NCBI RefSeq assembly: GCF_958298935.1
Contig: NC_084923.1
Span: forward strand, 37,602,501-37,666,500
DNA: 64,000 nucleotides
Direction: 5' to 3'
Origin: Phragmites australis
Taxonomy: Eukaryota > Streptophyta > Magnoliopsida > Poales > Poaceae
The stretch's first letter is position 1, and every line of letters begins with the position of its first letter. Under the pieces are notes generated by a model, which saw only the letters and a program-made list of their open reading frames with translations, made no database searches and was not told the origin of the DNA. The position numbers were made by a program, and so were the translations under genes. This document shows positions 23,377 to 35,208 of this stretch, one piece after another.

Positions 23377-24924
23377 TCACTACGCGCGGCCTGCCATGGC
23401 AACTACTGGTGTAGCTCCTCAGGTGCATTCGAACACAATAGCTATAGACTCGATTCAAGCAAGGACAAAACCAGCAGATTATCAAGCCAATGGTGGCAGC
23501 AGTACCGTAGGAATCGTGTCAGTACCAGTGGTGGTGCCGGTGCTAGTACCTTTGCCTAACGTTGCTGGAGGGGTGATGCTGAGATAAAGCTAAAATGCGG
23601 CTGTGCCAATGGGAGCTAATGCACAGAACGTGGCAGGAGGACAGAATATGAACGCTGTGGCCGAAGGGGTCATTTGGTTTTTGATTGGCCGGTGCCACTC
23701 TACTGCAAAATTTGCGAGAGCAAGACACATGTGACACACAAATGTGCCTTACTCAAGGCTGATAAGCCAGTGGCAAACTCAATGGGCTTTGCAGTCAAAG
23801 GTTTGGGATTTTATCACACACCTATCCTGGAGAAGGAAGTACGGAAGGCGAAGGGGGAAGCGGCATTGGCACTAGCAATGGCAAAATGTAGGAAAATGAC
23901 TGTGGAACAGGTAATATCAGAATTGAAAAGACTAGTTCCCATCAATTGGACATGGGAGGTCAAGGACCCATGTAATTGACACATTCTTTGTATCGTTTCT
24001 AAATGCGATGGAATTGAATAGAATGGTTAAGATTGGTGAGGTGAATGTTAAGAACCATCTAGCGGCCAAATTAGATTTTGAGGTATGGAGGCAAATGATG
24101 AAGTGAATTTTCAACCACCGTAAGTGTGGGTACAGGTCGGTGGCATACCTAAAGAGCTTCGGACTTTCCTGATCCTTTGGCCTTTGGGACAACTTTAGGT
24201 GCTACACAGTTGATCGACGTGGTATTCATGCGGAATAGTGATTTGGCACGAATCTGAGTGGCCATGTTGGATCCCAAGTCTCATTCCGGAAACACTTGTA
24301 GTGTTTGGAAAATATCTTCACACCATCTATTTCATTGTAGAGAATGGGGAAGGATTGGGTTCAGGAAATGCGGATGACAAAGGAGATAATGATATGGATG
24401 AAAATGATGATTTACTTGTGGAAGAAGATGTGGAGATGAAAGATAGATACAACCAAAGAAGCAAGAACTCATCCATAGACAAGACAGTGGCACCAGACAC
24501 ACCAATTAATCAAGGAGGTAATAATATAAATAATGAGACTACAGTGCAGTGAACTTTATTTCCTTTGGAGATAGGGAATGCTAGAAGTTCAAGGAACAAC
24601 ATGGTGGAGGAGGGGACTGCACTAGTGCAGATGAAAGATGCTGGTGATGGCAGCGTGGTGGATGTGCAAGGCGAAGCCATGCAGGTGGGATCTACAACCA
24701 AAATTGATGGTGGCTTGATGGGCGCTACTAGGGAGGGTGCTGGGCATATAAGGTCGTTGGGCCCAGTGGGAAACGAGCCTACTGTACAGGAATTTTTCAC
24801 GATTGATGGGCCTGCTGCGCAGGATTTTGACTCAACCAGATTTGAGACACAGTCCAATGGTGAGCTACTGCAGGTGTTTAGGGCTGATGGTGCTATAAAT
24901 AAGATGGAGCAGAATGGTGCATTT
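23377..24924 (+). pseudogene. LINE ORF1 with zinc knuckle
   Basis: Continues ORF1 with a Pro/Ala/Gly-rich segment, then a CCHC knuckle C-x2-C-x4-H-x4-C at 23704-23745 (CKICESKTHVTHKC). The block KADKPVANSMGFAVKGLGFY and EQVISELKRLVP follow, typical of plant L1 ORF1 RNA-binding proteins. Frameshifts occur near 23585, 23660 and 23979, so no single frame spans it. The acidic C-terminal half (24300-24924) runs into the minus-strand solo LTR and continues at 25520. Confidence 0.7.
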
Positions 24925-25514
24925 TGTCTACGATTTATGAACCGCTAATCTAACGAATTTGTTGAGAAAATAAAAGATGTTTTGAGTAGACGAATTACAG
25001 AGAGAACACACATGGTTTTAATATAGGTTCGGGCTTGTTGAGAAAATAAAAGATGTTTTGAGTAGACAAATTACAGAGAGAACACACATGGTTTTAATAT
25101 AGGTTCGGGCCTCCGAGAAGATAATAACTCTAGGTCATGTTTGTCTTGTATTGATTAAGCCTGTTACGAAGGTGTATGTAGCTAGTCTAGATGGATATAA
25201 ACTTAGTTGATGACTTTCTTGTTCGGCTTCCGCTGGTTTGTATCTCTTGTCTTCGCTTGGGCATTTTTCTCTTTGTTTTGGGTCTCTCCCTCCGTATGGC
25301 CCCCTGACTCCATATATATAGGAGTGTCATATGTCCTCTAGATTTCTCATTTCTGTTGTTAGAGATAAATCTTTCTGATTACTAGATGCCTTGGGTACAT
25401 ACAAGTAGTTTCCTTTCATTTAAGGATCCCCTTCCCAGAGATAAAAATAGGCCCCGGGAATTACGAGAAACCTTGGAATGCCCGGAAGTGGTAACTACTC
25501 ATTATTCATGATCA
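24925..25514 (-). mobile_element. Solo LTR, 590 bp, gypsy, minus strand
   Basis: Read on the minus strand it starts TGATCATGAATAATG and ends CGTAGACA. An exact target duplication CATTT lies at 24920-24924 and 25515-25519. Removal restores the LINE ORF1 frame (NGAF joined to ECYFREKANE). The R/U5 part includes GAGGCCCGAACCT, shared with the other gypsy LTRs of this window. It is homologous over its length to the plus-strand LTR at 31234-31729. A 76-bp tandem duplication lies near its 3' end. Confidence 0.88.
24959..25110 (-). repeat. 76-bp tandem duplication in solo LTR
   Basis: Units at 24959-25034 and 25035-25110 start TTGTTGAGAAAATAAAAG and differ at about one position (GACG versus GACA). 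The second LTR of this family at 31.2 kb has a single copy. Confidence 0.92.
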
Positions 25515-25519
25515 CATTT

Positions 25520-26206
25520 GAATGTTATTTTAGGGAAAAGGCAAATGAAATCCTAGATACAGTAGTGGAGGCAAACCTTGAGGAGATTGCAAACATGGTC
25601 ATGAATGAAGAGGATGAGGGACTGGCTACAACACATAAGGTTGTTTCTTTGACTCCGCCCAAGCGTCCTACATCAACAACTCCGGTTCTTCGGAGTAAGA
25701 GGCGGGGGGCAACGATGAATGAACATTCTTTGGAATGGACGGAGCGGTTAGTAGCTATCTGGATTTTAGAGGAACCGACAATCGATAGTATATCATTAAA
25801 TAATTCCATACTTTCTTTTATAGACCAACATATTTCTTCTAATATCCAAAATATTGGTATATATATGGGGCGTAAAAATAAAAATACATATGTTGTACAT
25901 GACATTAAGGATATAGAGTTACAAAGGTTAACTGCTACACCAATGAATAAACATGATGTAAATATAGAGGAGGAACAAGAGGATTTAAATGATGATAATG
26001 AGGAAATTGGTAACTTAACTCTTGGTCACTTATGTAGTGATTTAACAAGGGAAATTATGGATGACAGTACAAATCACATTGGTTGTGATTGGAAAACTGT
26101 ACCACCCAAAAAGAAACATCCTCATCTCAAAAGAGGAAAGTTTGGGTTAAAGGCACTTCCACTAACAAGAAACATGTTTCCAAATGAAAGATATCTTTTG
26201 AAATAG
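25520..26206 (+). pseudogene. LINE ORF1 C-terminal region
   Basis: Open frame rich in charged residues (ANLEEIANMVMNEEDEGL, then PPKRPTSTTPVLRSKRRG), with a terminal Lys-rich stretch before TAG at 26204-26206. It joins in frame to the segment before the solo LTR once that LTR is removed. Its position directly ahead of the ORF2 endonuclease marks it as the end of ORF1 or the ORF1/ORF2 linker. No catalytic motif. Confidence 0.6.
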
Positions 26207-29060
26207 CAGAGGTCTTCACAACTTGGCTAAGTATATATTTCTTTATGCTACATCTATTGAACAAAATCTGGATTTTATTGCTATTCTTGAGACACGTAGA
26301 GATGATTTTCTACCAACATGTCTAGATCACTTTTGTGGAAGTAGAGATTTTTTGTGGTATTGGTTATCACATTGGGGTCAATTAGGGGCATTTTATTGGG
26401 AGTTAACTTGGCAGTCTTTGATATCGATGCAATATTTGAGGGGGATTTTTATGTAAAATTTTATCTCAAAAATAAAGAAGATGGATTCCAATAGATTTTG
26501 ATGGTTGTTTATGGAGCGGCCCGAGCAGAATTCAAGGAAATCTTCTTAACAGAGCTTGTATAAGCTTGTAGCAAAGAAAAAAAACCAACCATGATAGGTG
26601 GTGACTTTAACATTATTAGAAACCCGAATGGCAAAAGTAATGATATATATGATGATAGATGGCCCTTTTGATTCAACACAATCTTTGAAAACATGGATTT
26701 GAGAGAGTTAGAGCTCTCAGGACGTAAATTTACGTGGGCAAACTCATTAGATACCCCAACATTTGAGAAGTTGGATAGGGTTCTGATGAATATGGAGTGG
26801 TAGCATAAATACTCACTTGACACTGTTCATGCCTTGTCTAGAGATATTTCAGATCATACCCAATTACAACTTGATTCATGGACCATAGCTTATCGTGGCA
26901 ACCAATAACTATTCAAGTTTGAGTTTTGTTTGCTATTACGGGATGATTTCTTTGAACAAGTGGTAGAGGTATGGAGAAATGAACATAATGGTAGTAATTC
27001 AATGGAGATATGGCAATTCAAAATTCAAAGGTTTAGACAACATTTGAGGGGTTGGGCAAAGATTGTAAAGGGTAAAAACAAAAGGGAGAAATAAGAAATT
27101 ATTAAGAAGATAGATGAGCTGGATAAGAAGGTAGAAAACACTTTACTTTACCTCATGAACTAGATACCCTATGCTACCTAAGACATAGATTATCTCATAT
27201 GTTGAGAGAAAAGGAGATAGCATGGTTCCAACGCTCAAAAATAATAAAATTGTTAGAAGGTAACAACAACATGAAGGATTTTCAGTTGATTGCAAATGAA
27301 AAACACTGAAAAAAATGTTTCTTTCAGATGGAGCATGACAATAGAATTATTAGAAGGGAGAGTGAGCTCAAAGAACATATCACCACATATTATAGGGTTT
27401 TATTTGGACCGCCAAAGAGTAATGAATTATCAATTATTGAGACTCAATAGAGTGACACTCCTCAAGTTTTGGGGGCGGAAAAGGATAAGCTTACTGCTCC
27501 CTTCACCGAAAAAAGAGGTTAAAGAAGCTATATTCAAAATGGAACACAACAAATCTCTAGGACCTAATAGTTTTCTAGCTGAATTTTATCAAGTATTCTG
27601 GGACATAATAAAGGCTGATTTGATGGCTCTTTTTTATGATTTTCATAAAGGAGTGCTTCCTCTTTTTAGCCTCAATTTCGGGATCATTACACTACTACCA
27701 AAGAGTTAGGATGCAATATGAATACAACAATATAGGCTTATTTGTCTACTAAATGGTTGTTTTGAAATCTTTATGAAGGTAGCGACAAATAGGATTGTTG
27801 GGGGTAGCTCAGAAAGTGATTAGACCCACGCAGATGACATTTTTGCCAGGGAGATATATTTTGAAACATGTGGCGATCCTCTATGAAACAACCCATGAGA
27901 TGCATAGGAAAAAATTAAATGGTGTGATTCTAAAAGTTAATTTTAAGAAAGTGCATGACAAAATAAAGTAGCCTTTTCTTCAACAGACGTTGAGAATGAA
28001 AAGGTTTTCACCAGTTTGGTGTTCATGGATAGATAAGTTTGTAATAGGGGGGAGTGTGGGTGTCAAAGTTAACAATGATATTGGCCTCTATTTCCAAACA
28101 GAAAAATGGATTAAGACAGGGCAATACACTTTCTCCAATCCTGTTTAATGTAGTAGTCGATATGTTAGCCATATTCATTGCTAGAGCAAAAGAGGAAGGT
28201 CAAATACAAGGGGTTATAACTCACTTAGTGGATGATGGACTCTCCATTTGGCAATATACGGATGATACTATTCTCGTTATGGATCATGATCTTGAGCAAG
28301 CCAAAATCTTTGTGCATTTGACCAATTGCCTGGCTTAAAGATTAATTTTCATAATAGTGAATTATTTTGCTATGGAGAGGCGAAAAATTGTGAGGAAAAA
28401 TAATACTCCCAAATATTTGGTTGTGAGAAGGGAGGGCACCCATTAAGATATCTCGGTATTCCTATGCATCATAGAAGGATTAGTAACAAAGATTGGAGAA
28501 CAGTAGAAGAATGGTTCCAAAAGAAACTAAGTTGCTGGAAAGGAAAATATCTATATGTTGGAGGTTGTTTAGTTTTAATTAACTCAATGTCATGTAGTCT
28601 TTCCATGTATATGTTGTCTTGTTTTGAAGTTCCTAGAGGGATACTGAAAATTAGATTACTATAGATCTAGATTTTTCTGACAAAGTGATGAGCATAAAAA
28701 AGTATAGATTGGCAAAATGGGAAGTCTTATGTAGACCTAAGGATCAAGGAGGATTAGGTATCTAAGACCTTGATGTCCAATATAAGTGTCTCCTCAGCAA
28801 ATGGTTATTTAAATTAATAAATGAAGTTGGGGTTTGGCAATAGCTTCTTAAGAAGAAGCATTTGAAAAGCAAGACTATCAATGAAGTACAATGGAAACCA
28901 GGGAACTCAGATTTTTGGTATGGCCTTATGATGATAAAAGATCAATTCATGAATTTGGGGACATTTAATTTGAATAATGGTACCCAAGTTTGCTTTTGGG
29001 AGGATAAATGGCTCTGTCCTTCTGGCCTTAAAGACCAATACCCATATTTATATTATATCT
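26207..29060 (+). pseudogene. LINE ORF2: endonuclease and reverse transcriptase (broken)
   Basis: Apurinic-type endonuclease followed by RT, in the L1 order. Endonuclease landmarks: start RGLHNLAKYIFLY (about 26206), DFIAILETRRD (catalytic Glu region), GGDFNIIRN (about 26600) and ISDHTQL (about 26845, catalytic SDH). RT landmarks: EAIFKMEHNKSLGPNSFLAEFYQ (27.5 kb), the GQ motif region at 28.1 kb, YTDDTILVM (about 28254, the A/T-x-DD catalytic box with Thr) and GGHPLRYLGIPM-like sequence (28.4 kb). At least ten stops and frame changes are present. It is cut at about 29060 by a gypsy fragment, and the C-terminal zinc-binding domain lies at 33.0-33.6 kb. Confidence 0.85.
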
Positions 29061-29089
29061 CAACAGGGCTAAGGGAGCACCGCCCGACA

Positions 29090-30600
29090 AACTCGTGACA
29101 ATGATCGCCTTCCAGTGGTCCTGATCAACCGAAGTCAAAAACAATGCTGCTACAAAGGCTCTGGATAAATGCTAACTTACCAAAGTCGGGGCTGTTGCTC
29201 CGAGTTCTCGAGTTACGACTGGATCCCCTGTGGCCATCACCGAAGTTGGATCTCCAGCTAGCAGGGCTAGCAACAATTCGGTAGGACCTGGAGCAATCGA
29301 CGTCGGTAGGTTGCAGTCACCCGCCGGTGAGTCGACCTCCTCAAAGAATTCATCCCCCTCTAGCGTCATGCTATCAGCGAAGGATGAGGCCTATGACGTG
29401 GCACCACCACCGTTCCCGCTCGGACCTTTGCTCCCTGTGATGATAACCTCATCCAGGTATATGGCTAGAGCTCCCACATTCTCAGCCCCTGGGGTCGGGC
29501 TACCCATGCCTAGGGAGTTGTGCAAGTATGTGACAGCCATCATTATAGTTACGACTACTCAGAAACAAGAATAAATAAATAAATGACAATGTTCAAGAGA
29601 CTTACCAACAAGATTCTCTCCTGAGCGTTAGCCTCCACCTCCACAATGGGGATCGGGACATCCGAGCAGCCAGCAGCAGGGTTTGCGTCGAACAGGAGCC
29701 TGGTCCTCTTGTCAGCCAACTCCGATGAAAGCATTGTGGGAAGCAACAAGTAACAATAAATCATGAGGACCAAAACTGCAGCTCCTTTAAAATAGATACT
29801 CAGGATCGATAAGTACCTGTCTCACCTTGTCTGGCCGGGTCCAACTCGGCTGAGAATTGCCAAGCGTTGGGTGATCCTCGACTTCAGAGGACTCAGATGA
29901 TGCCTGATGAAATCTCTGGTGACGTCGTACACCATCAACTTCCTCTCCTTTAGGTGCCGGATCTCTTTTATAAGACACCGGTGAAAGGTGGTCATCATCG
30001 GTTCTTCCATCTAGGCAAGCCTCGATAGCGGGGGAAGACCCTGGTAAGGATGCCCTGGCAGGCCAAGCTGGTAGTAAAACCACTTGTTGTGCCACCCTAA
30101 CAAGGAGCTCTTGGTGGAAAAATCAATGTACTCCACTGACTTGCCCTCCCAGAGCTAAAATCCGGTGCCACCGGCGACCTTACCTTGGAACCCCTTCAAC
30201 AAGTAAAAATACCCGAAGAGGTCGAAGGATAGGCGCAAGCCCAGGAAGCCCTAGCACAAATGTGCAAAGATGCTCAACATGATGATGGAGTTGGGTTGAG
30301 GTGAATGAGTTCCAGGCCATAGAAATTAAGCACCTCTAGAAGAAAACTGGAAGGGGGGAAGTGAAAACCGCAACGAAAGAAAACAAGGGAAATTACCGTC
30401 TAGACGGTGTCCAAGCTCAGGATTGTCTGCCCCACCACTGGCGCGTAGGCAATTAGGGCCCAAGGAGGAATCACCTCGTCGAGCTCTGCCTTCTCCATGG
30501 CCTCGTCCGTGATCTTGGACTCTTGCCAAGCCAGGATCATGCTCATCATCTCGTCGGTGGTAGGGCTCTCCTTTTTTATCTTCTTTCAGCCCAAGGCGTC
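29090..30600 (-). pseudogene. Antisense gene with PF04195-like domain (copy 1, degraded)
   Basis: Minus-strand coding remnants downstream of an own TATA box. Order on the minus strand: a start region with MSMILAWQESKITDEAM (about 30550). Next comes the PF04195-type ('putative gypsy type transposon') core with FHFPPSSFLLEVLNFYGLEL (about 30360-30300), then a 'FAHLC'-type block in shifted frame, and SVEYIDFSTKSSL ahead of HNKWFYYQLGLPG at about 30140-30050. A linker and possible introns follow, for example donor GTAAGT at about 29180. Stops and frameshifts are numerous. The protein's role is unknown. The same domain architecture is intact in the copies at 38-39 and 48-49 kb. Confidence 0.65.
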
Positions 30601-30680
30601 GGAAGAGGAGGGGTTTTGGAGGCAAAGGTGTGAGAGGCACGATGATAGTGAGGTGAACAACAAAGTAGGCTCCCCCTCTG

Positions 30681-30690
30681 CTTTTATACA
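30681..30690 (-). promoter_or_regulatory. TATA box of antisense gene, copy 1
   Basis: Minus-strand TGTATAAAAG followed by a purine-rich GCAGAGGGGG leader, about 130 bp upstream of the antisense start region. Same arrangement as the two copies at 39.1 and 49.4 kb. Confidence 0.6.
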
Positions 30691-31233
30691 GAGCAATGGC
30701 TCTCGAAAATGACTCTTCGACTGATGCCATGGCACGACTCAAGGCCACGATCTCCTACTTTACCATCATATCACATTTAATGTCTGACGCATGCAGGGCA
30801 GTTGAAGCAGTAACCCGAGGAACCCGGCGCACCACACTACCACAAGGGTAAATTTTCCCACCGTAATCATGGTCTCGTGTCAGGTAAAAGATTCTTACCA
30901 CTACCCGAAATCTTTGTTGCGACGGTCCAACTTTCAAACCCGACTAGTGACCAATCTTCTCCCCACCTCCGGTCCTTTCGCAAGGATGGGATGATATTTT
31001 TGGGCTGATTAGAAAACCTACTTGGATGGTACACCTTCTCAAGGATTCGCTTTAGGATTCGAAGGCATTTAGAATCTCAAATAGATGATCTAAGAATCCA
31101 GAAAACCCGAATAGACGAATCATCCTAATCAGGAACCCGAGTCTTACTTGATGACGTAGTCAGACAAAATGCTTATCTTTGCTGGCCAAGTAATGGACCC
31201 ATCGAATCCTCATTTCACTTACTAGTGGGGGCT

Positions 31234-31729
31234 TGACTATGACCACTGAATAATTACCATATCTGGACACCCCAGGGTTCCCTGTAATTCTCGAGGTATA
31301 TCTTTATCTCTGGAAACGGGATCCCTGAATGAAAGAAACTACTCGTAGGTACCTAGGGGATCATGTAAACAAGGAAGTTTATCTTCAAGAACAGAAAAAA
31401 GACTCCAGAGGACATACAATGCCTATATATATGGAGCCTTGGGACCCTATGGAAGACAAGACATTACAAGTCAAATAGGTCGCACAAGCTAGAAGACACC
31501 ACAAGCTGAGCAAGAAAGCCATCAACTAGGATAGATCTATCTAGACTAGCTACGCACCCCCTTATAATAGGCTCAGATCAATACAAGACAAACATGACGT
31601 AGTGTTATTTTCTTAAGGGAGGCCCGAACCTGTATAAAACATCTATGTGTGTTCCTTTGATTCGTCTACTCAAGACATCCCCTGTCTATTCTAAAAATTT
31701 GTAAGATCAGCGTTCACAAATCGTCAACA
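31234..31729 (+). repeat. 3' LTR of truncated gypsy element (496 bp)
   Basis: Starts TGACTATGACCACTG after the polypurine tract and ends TCGTCAACA. Homologous to the minus-strand solo LTR at 24925-25514 but in the opposite orientation. It shares ATCTCTGG, CTATATATATGGAG, GACTAGCTAC and the R-region GGCCCGAACCTG. Confidence 0.85.
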
Positions 31730-31763
31730 AAATCAAAATATGAACACATATTAGAGAACATGG

Positions 31764-32993
31764 TGTTGGATAGACCCACCTTGAGATACTGCTAGAATTG
31801 TTATATGATGTGTCATCAGTTTTAATATCAAATGGTGTACTTGCAGGATCCTTAGACCTAAAATTATTACTGATCCTCATAATGTGTAATGACATATTTA
31901 GGAGCTGCCAAAAGATACTCTATAACTGGATAGTCATAAAGGTAGCTTTCGGGTTTGCCATGAAACATGTTGTGGGATGTGAGTGGTCAAGATGGAATTT
32001 ACCCCTCCTATATAATGGGAGAGCTATCTTTAGGCCCCTCAATATAGTTGGATTAGAAAGTGCATAGCCATGTCAATGTGATTAAATAGTTAATCATGAG
32101 TTAAGTAATCCACTACAAGATTGAGTGAATGGTCAAGCTATCACAAGGATGGCACGTGTCTCTCCTTGAGCTTGACTGGTATCGTGAGACAAAGGGATTG
32201 TTGCATGTCTATATCAAGGTTCAGCCAATATGATCTTTATGTATATTCGGGGGTCAATAAGCCCTGCTAGGGACCACTGTGATTTTGGTTCAGAAAGGGG
32301 TTTTTGTGTCGTAGCCATTTACACATGAATCTAACGAGTCACACACTTAATGGGTTAGAATAATACATGCAAATTAGATCTATAAGAGAGTTTGATTGGA
32401 TCGTGGTCTGTGAGGGACTAGAGTTCTGATGGGATACCAACATGGGTGCCTATAATAGGATCTATATAAGGGGAGGTATGGGGAGGGGTCTGCATGGTTG
32501 AGCCACTTTGAAACCCTAACCATGCCCTCTCCACCGACCTCTCGAAACCCTAGTTGTACATGTGGTGCTAGCACACCGGCATGCGATGTTCCACCTCTAG
32601 GACGTGTGGATACCGTAGAAGCGTTGCTGCTATTGCGGAGCTAATCGGCTCGACAATAAGAACTAGAAGTTGCTGCTGATTTGACACCTATTCGATTTCG
32701 AGTGGGAGATCGAAACACTCCCGACTAGGTAGTTGGAATGCTCCCAACAAGGAAGCCGAACCCGGAAGTTGATCACAACTAGGAGGTCGATCATCTACGA
32801 TAACCCTGCTTGTTGAATTTGACTGCTTCCTCTGCATCGATGCACACACATTGGACTAGTCTGCTTCAACTCTTTATCCGCTGCACTGTGCGTCAAGTGG
32901 TAACGATCTATGATCCACTACTCGTATGGTTTTATGGTTGAACGCGGTAAAAAAATTTATTTTGCGCTATCGTAGCCTACCCATTCCCTAACA
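31764..32993. mobile_element. Solo LTR-like block, 1.23 kb, probably copia
   Basis: Non-coding block starting TGTTGGATAGACC and ending CCCTAACA, inserted in LINE ORF2. TG...CA ends with TGTTGG/CTAACA are typical of grass copia LTRs. It contains a TATA-like CTATATAAGGGG at about 32461 followed by the CCCTAACC/CGAAACCCTAG leader style. The LINE reading frame (ENM then VLIARVAFVQLND) resumes after it. A clean 5-bp target duplication was not found (CATGG versus AATGT). Confidence 0.65.
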
Positions 32994-33600
32994 ATGTATT
33001 GATCGCAAGAGTAGCGTTTGTGCAACTTAATGACCAAAAGGATTCCTTTAGATGGTCACTTAATAAACAATGGTTGTTTATTATCAAAATAGCATCCCAT
33101 TGAGTCATTTGTTATTAAAACTTAAACTCCCTCTAAAAATAAAGATATTTCTTTGATATTGTTTAGAGTAATTTTGACAAAAAGACAACATAATGAAACA
33201 CAACTGGAAAGATAGTGAGTAATATTGTTTTTTCGCAATAAAGAAACTATCCAACATCTATTTTTTGATTGTCAGTTTGCAAAATTCATTTGGAGATCTA
33301 TTCAAATTGCTTTTGGCTTACAATCACCTACAAGTGTAGTTTATTTGTTTGAAAGTTGGTTACAAAATGTTGACTCAACATTAAGACCTCAAGTTCTAGT
33401 TGGGGCGTATGTCTTATGTTGGGCAATATGGTTGTGCAGAAATGATATTGTTTTTGGCAAGGCAAGATCACATTCTTACATGCAGGTAACGTTTTGGGGA
33501 ACTCATTAGATCCGGTTTTGATCCTTGCTACAAAAGGAGATAGAATGAGAGTGGATAAAGTGGACACATCACATCTCGAAGACGAGAGTCAAGGAGATTT
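32994..33600 (+). pseudogene. LINE ORF2 C-terminal zinc-binding region (zf-RVT)
   Basis: Reads VLIARVAFVQLNDQKDSFRWSL in broken frame, then an open stretch at 33225-33509 with NKETIQHLFFDCQFAKFIW (the H-x-F-x-x-C zf-RVT signature), VLVGAYVLCWAIWLCRNDIVF and a terminal segment. This is the conserved C-terminus of plant L1 ORF2 (PF13966). The loss of the first Cys pair and several stops make it non-functional. Confidence 0.8.
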
Positions 33601-34196
33601 TTGCCAAGCATGAGTTGTTGTTTATTAATATGCTTTATGCTTGATTTTATTTCCATCATGTTTTGGATCCATGAACTATCAATATTTGGTGGCTTTTTAT
33701 TCAGACTATGGCTAAAACTTGTAATAATAAATGGTTTACTGTGTGCCTTATGCAGAGGCCGGAAAACATTCCTTTATCTAAAAAGCTATTCTTCTTCACA
33801 TTTGTGTTTAAACAGGGTCCAGGGGATAGTACATATGGCCGTTCTCTCTTTTCTTTCTCTGGAAGGCGCATCTTAAATGGAATTAATTACATAAGTAAAA
33901 ATGTTTTAATCAAAACACAGAAGGAGAGGAGCTAGCCTACTTAAAACTTGAGAGAATGGCCATTGATAGTAGTGGTATTTATAAGTACAATAGAAGGAAG
34001 ATGCACGAATATTAACAAGAAGTAACAAGAAAAGGAATCAATAAAAAAAAAAACCTCGTACATACAGGTAGGTCAAAAAATAAATGGACGAACACATCCA
34101 TGTTCAGTTTCACAATTTATTGTGTACGCGCGAAAGCAGCGACAAAAATGGCAAATTAAAGCCGATGGCCCAACTGGTTGCTAGAACGAGATTCTT
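33601..34196 (+). other. LINE 3' UTR and flank
   Basis: AT-rich, with only short open frames. An A11 tract at 34043-34053 (AATCAATAAAAAAA...) is a candidate LINE poly(A) tail. The remaining bases up to the hAT target duplication (34197-34204) show no feature. Confidence 0.5.
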
Positions 34197-34204
34197 CTCT
34201 TGTG

Positions 34205-34860
34205 CACGGTTCACAAATGCGACGGTAACCGCCTAAAAATCGCGGTTACCGACTTTCTTGCTGCGGCTCGGTTTCAAAAGTCGAGCGGTTACCGAATTTG
34301 AATTCAAAAATTTCAAACCGATTTTTAAAAAAAATCCAAAAATCCAAAAAAAAAATCTGATAACAAACTAGAGATAATTTCAAGAGTATCTGTGAAAACC
34401 AAACTTAAAAAAATATTGTTTGGACATCCAAATTGACGGGAAAACTTCGAATATATTTGTAATGGGCTCATTTCTGTTCTGGGCCGAATAAACAGTCGAC
34501 TACGGCCCGTTTGCAGCCCACGGCCAGTGGATAAGGTGGCGTCGGATTGGAGCGTGCTAGCAGCGCTACACTTTCCCCACCGCAACTCCAGCAGCTCCAT
34601 GAGCGGTGCCGGCGACTTCCCGAGCCAATCCGCTGAAGTCCGGCGCAAATCCGGTGTTTATTCGTCGGTTATCGCCGTCATCAACTCGGTTACTGACCGC
34701 ATTTATTCGGTAACCGACCGGCGGCCCCAGCTCATCGGCAAGCAACGCCTCACGCTCGGTAACCGTTTCGATCTCCTCGGTAACCGCTGCAATTAGCTCG
34801 ATTTTATGATTTTAACGGTCGGTAATCGTTATAACACGGTCGGTAGTGACAGATTTCGTG
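34205..34860 (+). promoter_or_regulatory. hAT left subterminal repeat region
   Basis: At least eight CGGTAACCG/CGGTTACCG-like heptamer-to-nonamer motifs in both orientations, presumably transposase-binding sites as known for hAT subterminal repeats. A short open frame at 34527-34796 is made of such motifs and is not counted as a gene. Confidence 0.65.
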
Positions 34861-35208
34861 TTATTTCGACGATGCATTGCGTTATTAGTTCGGTTGTGAA
34901 CTGTGTAGTAGTTTTTTTTTGTGTAACATGCATTGTTCGGTGATGAGTTCGGTTGATTCATTGAGTTATAGACCTTATTACATTGAATTGTCTGTGTACA
35001 TGTGAATGATGGTAATATTCGTGCTAGATAATCGGCTATTTAGGTGTATATGATGCTAATATTCGGTCAAATAAGTTTATTAGTTGGGTAAGCATTGATA
35101 ATTTTTGTTCAATTGAGTTGAGTAACGATTTGAACACATGTGAGCATATGTATTAGTAGGCTAACCTTCAAGATTTCTTCTTCCTACAGAGAAATTGCAA
35201 ACTAATCG

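Larger units (their letters stand above)
29061..31729 (+). mobile_element. 5'-truncated gypsy element: antisense gene and 3' LTR
   Basis: The right part of a Tat-type gypsy element sits in LINE ORF2. It has no 5' LTR, gag or pol. What remains is the antisense gene region (29.1-30.75 kb), a G-rich polypurine tract (TAGTGGGGGC, 31224-31232) and the 3' LTR (31234-31729). The left junction with the LINE, near 29060, is approximate. The LINE frame appears to resume at 31730, consistent with an insertion later truncated at its 5' side. Confidence 0.7.
16351..34053 (+). mobile_element. L1-type LINE, heavily interrupted
   Basis: A plus-strand non-LTR retrotransposon can be followed through five insertions: ORF1 pieces (16.35-16.68, 20.72-21.87, 23.38-24.92, 25.52-26.2 kb) and ORF2 pieces (26.2-29.06, 31.73-31.76, 33.0-33.6 kb). 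Removing the CATGT- and CATTT-flanked insertions restores open reading frame across both junctions, which supports a single pre-existing LINE. A short A-tract (34043-34053) may be the 3' poly(A) tail. The 5' limit is approximate, and the part left of 21.3 kb is assigned to the LINE only by its position and style. Confidence 0.7.

Noticed and set aside
31764..32993. Claim of a clean target-site duplication for the copia-like block
   Set aside because: CATGG on the left and AATGT on the right do not match well enough, so the block is reported without a TSD.
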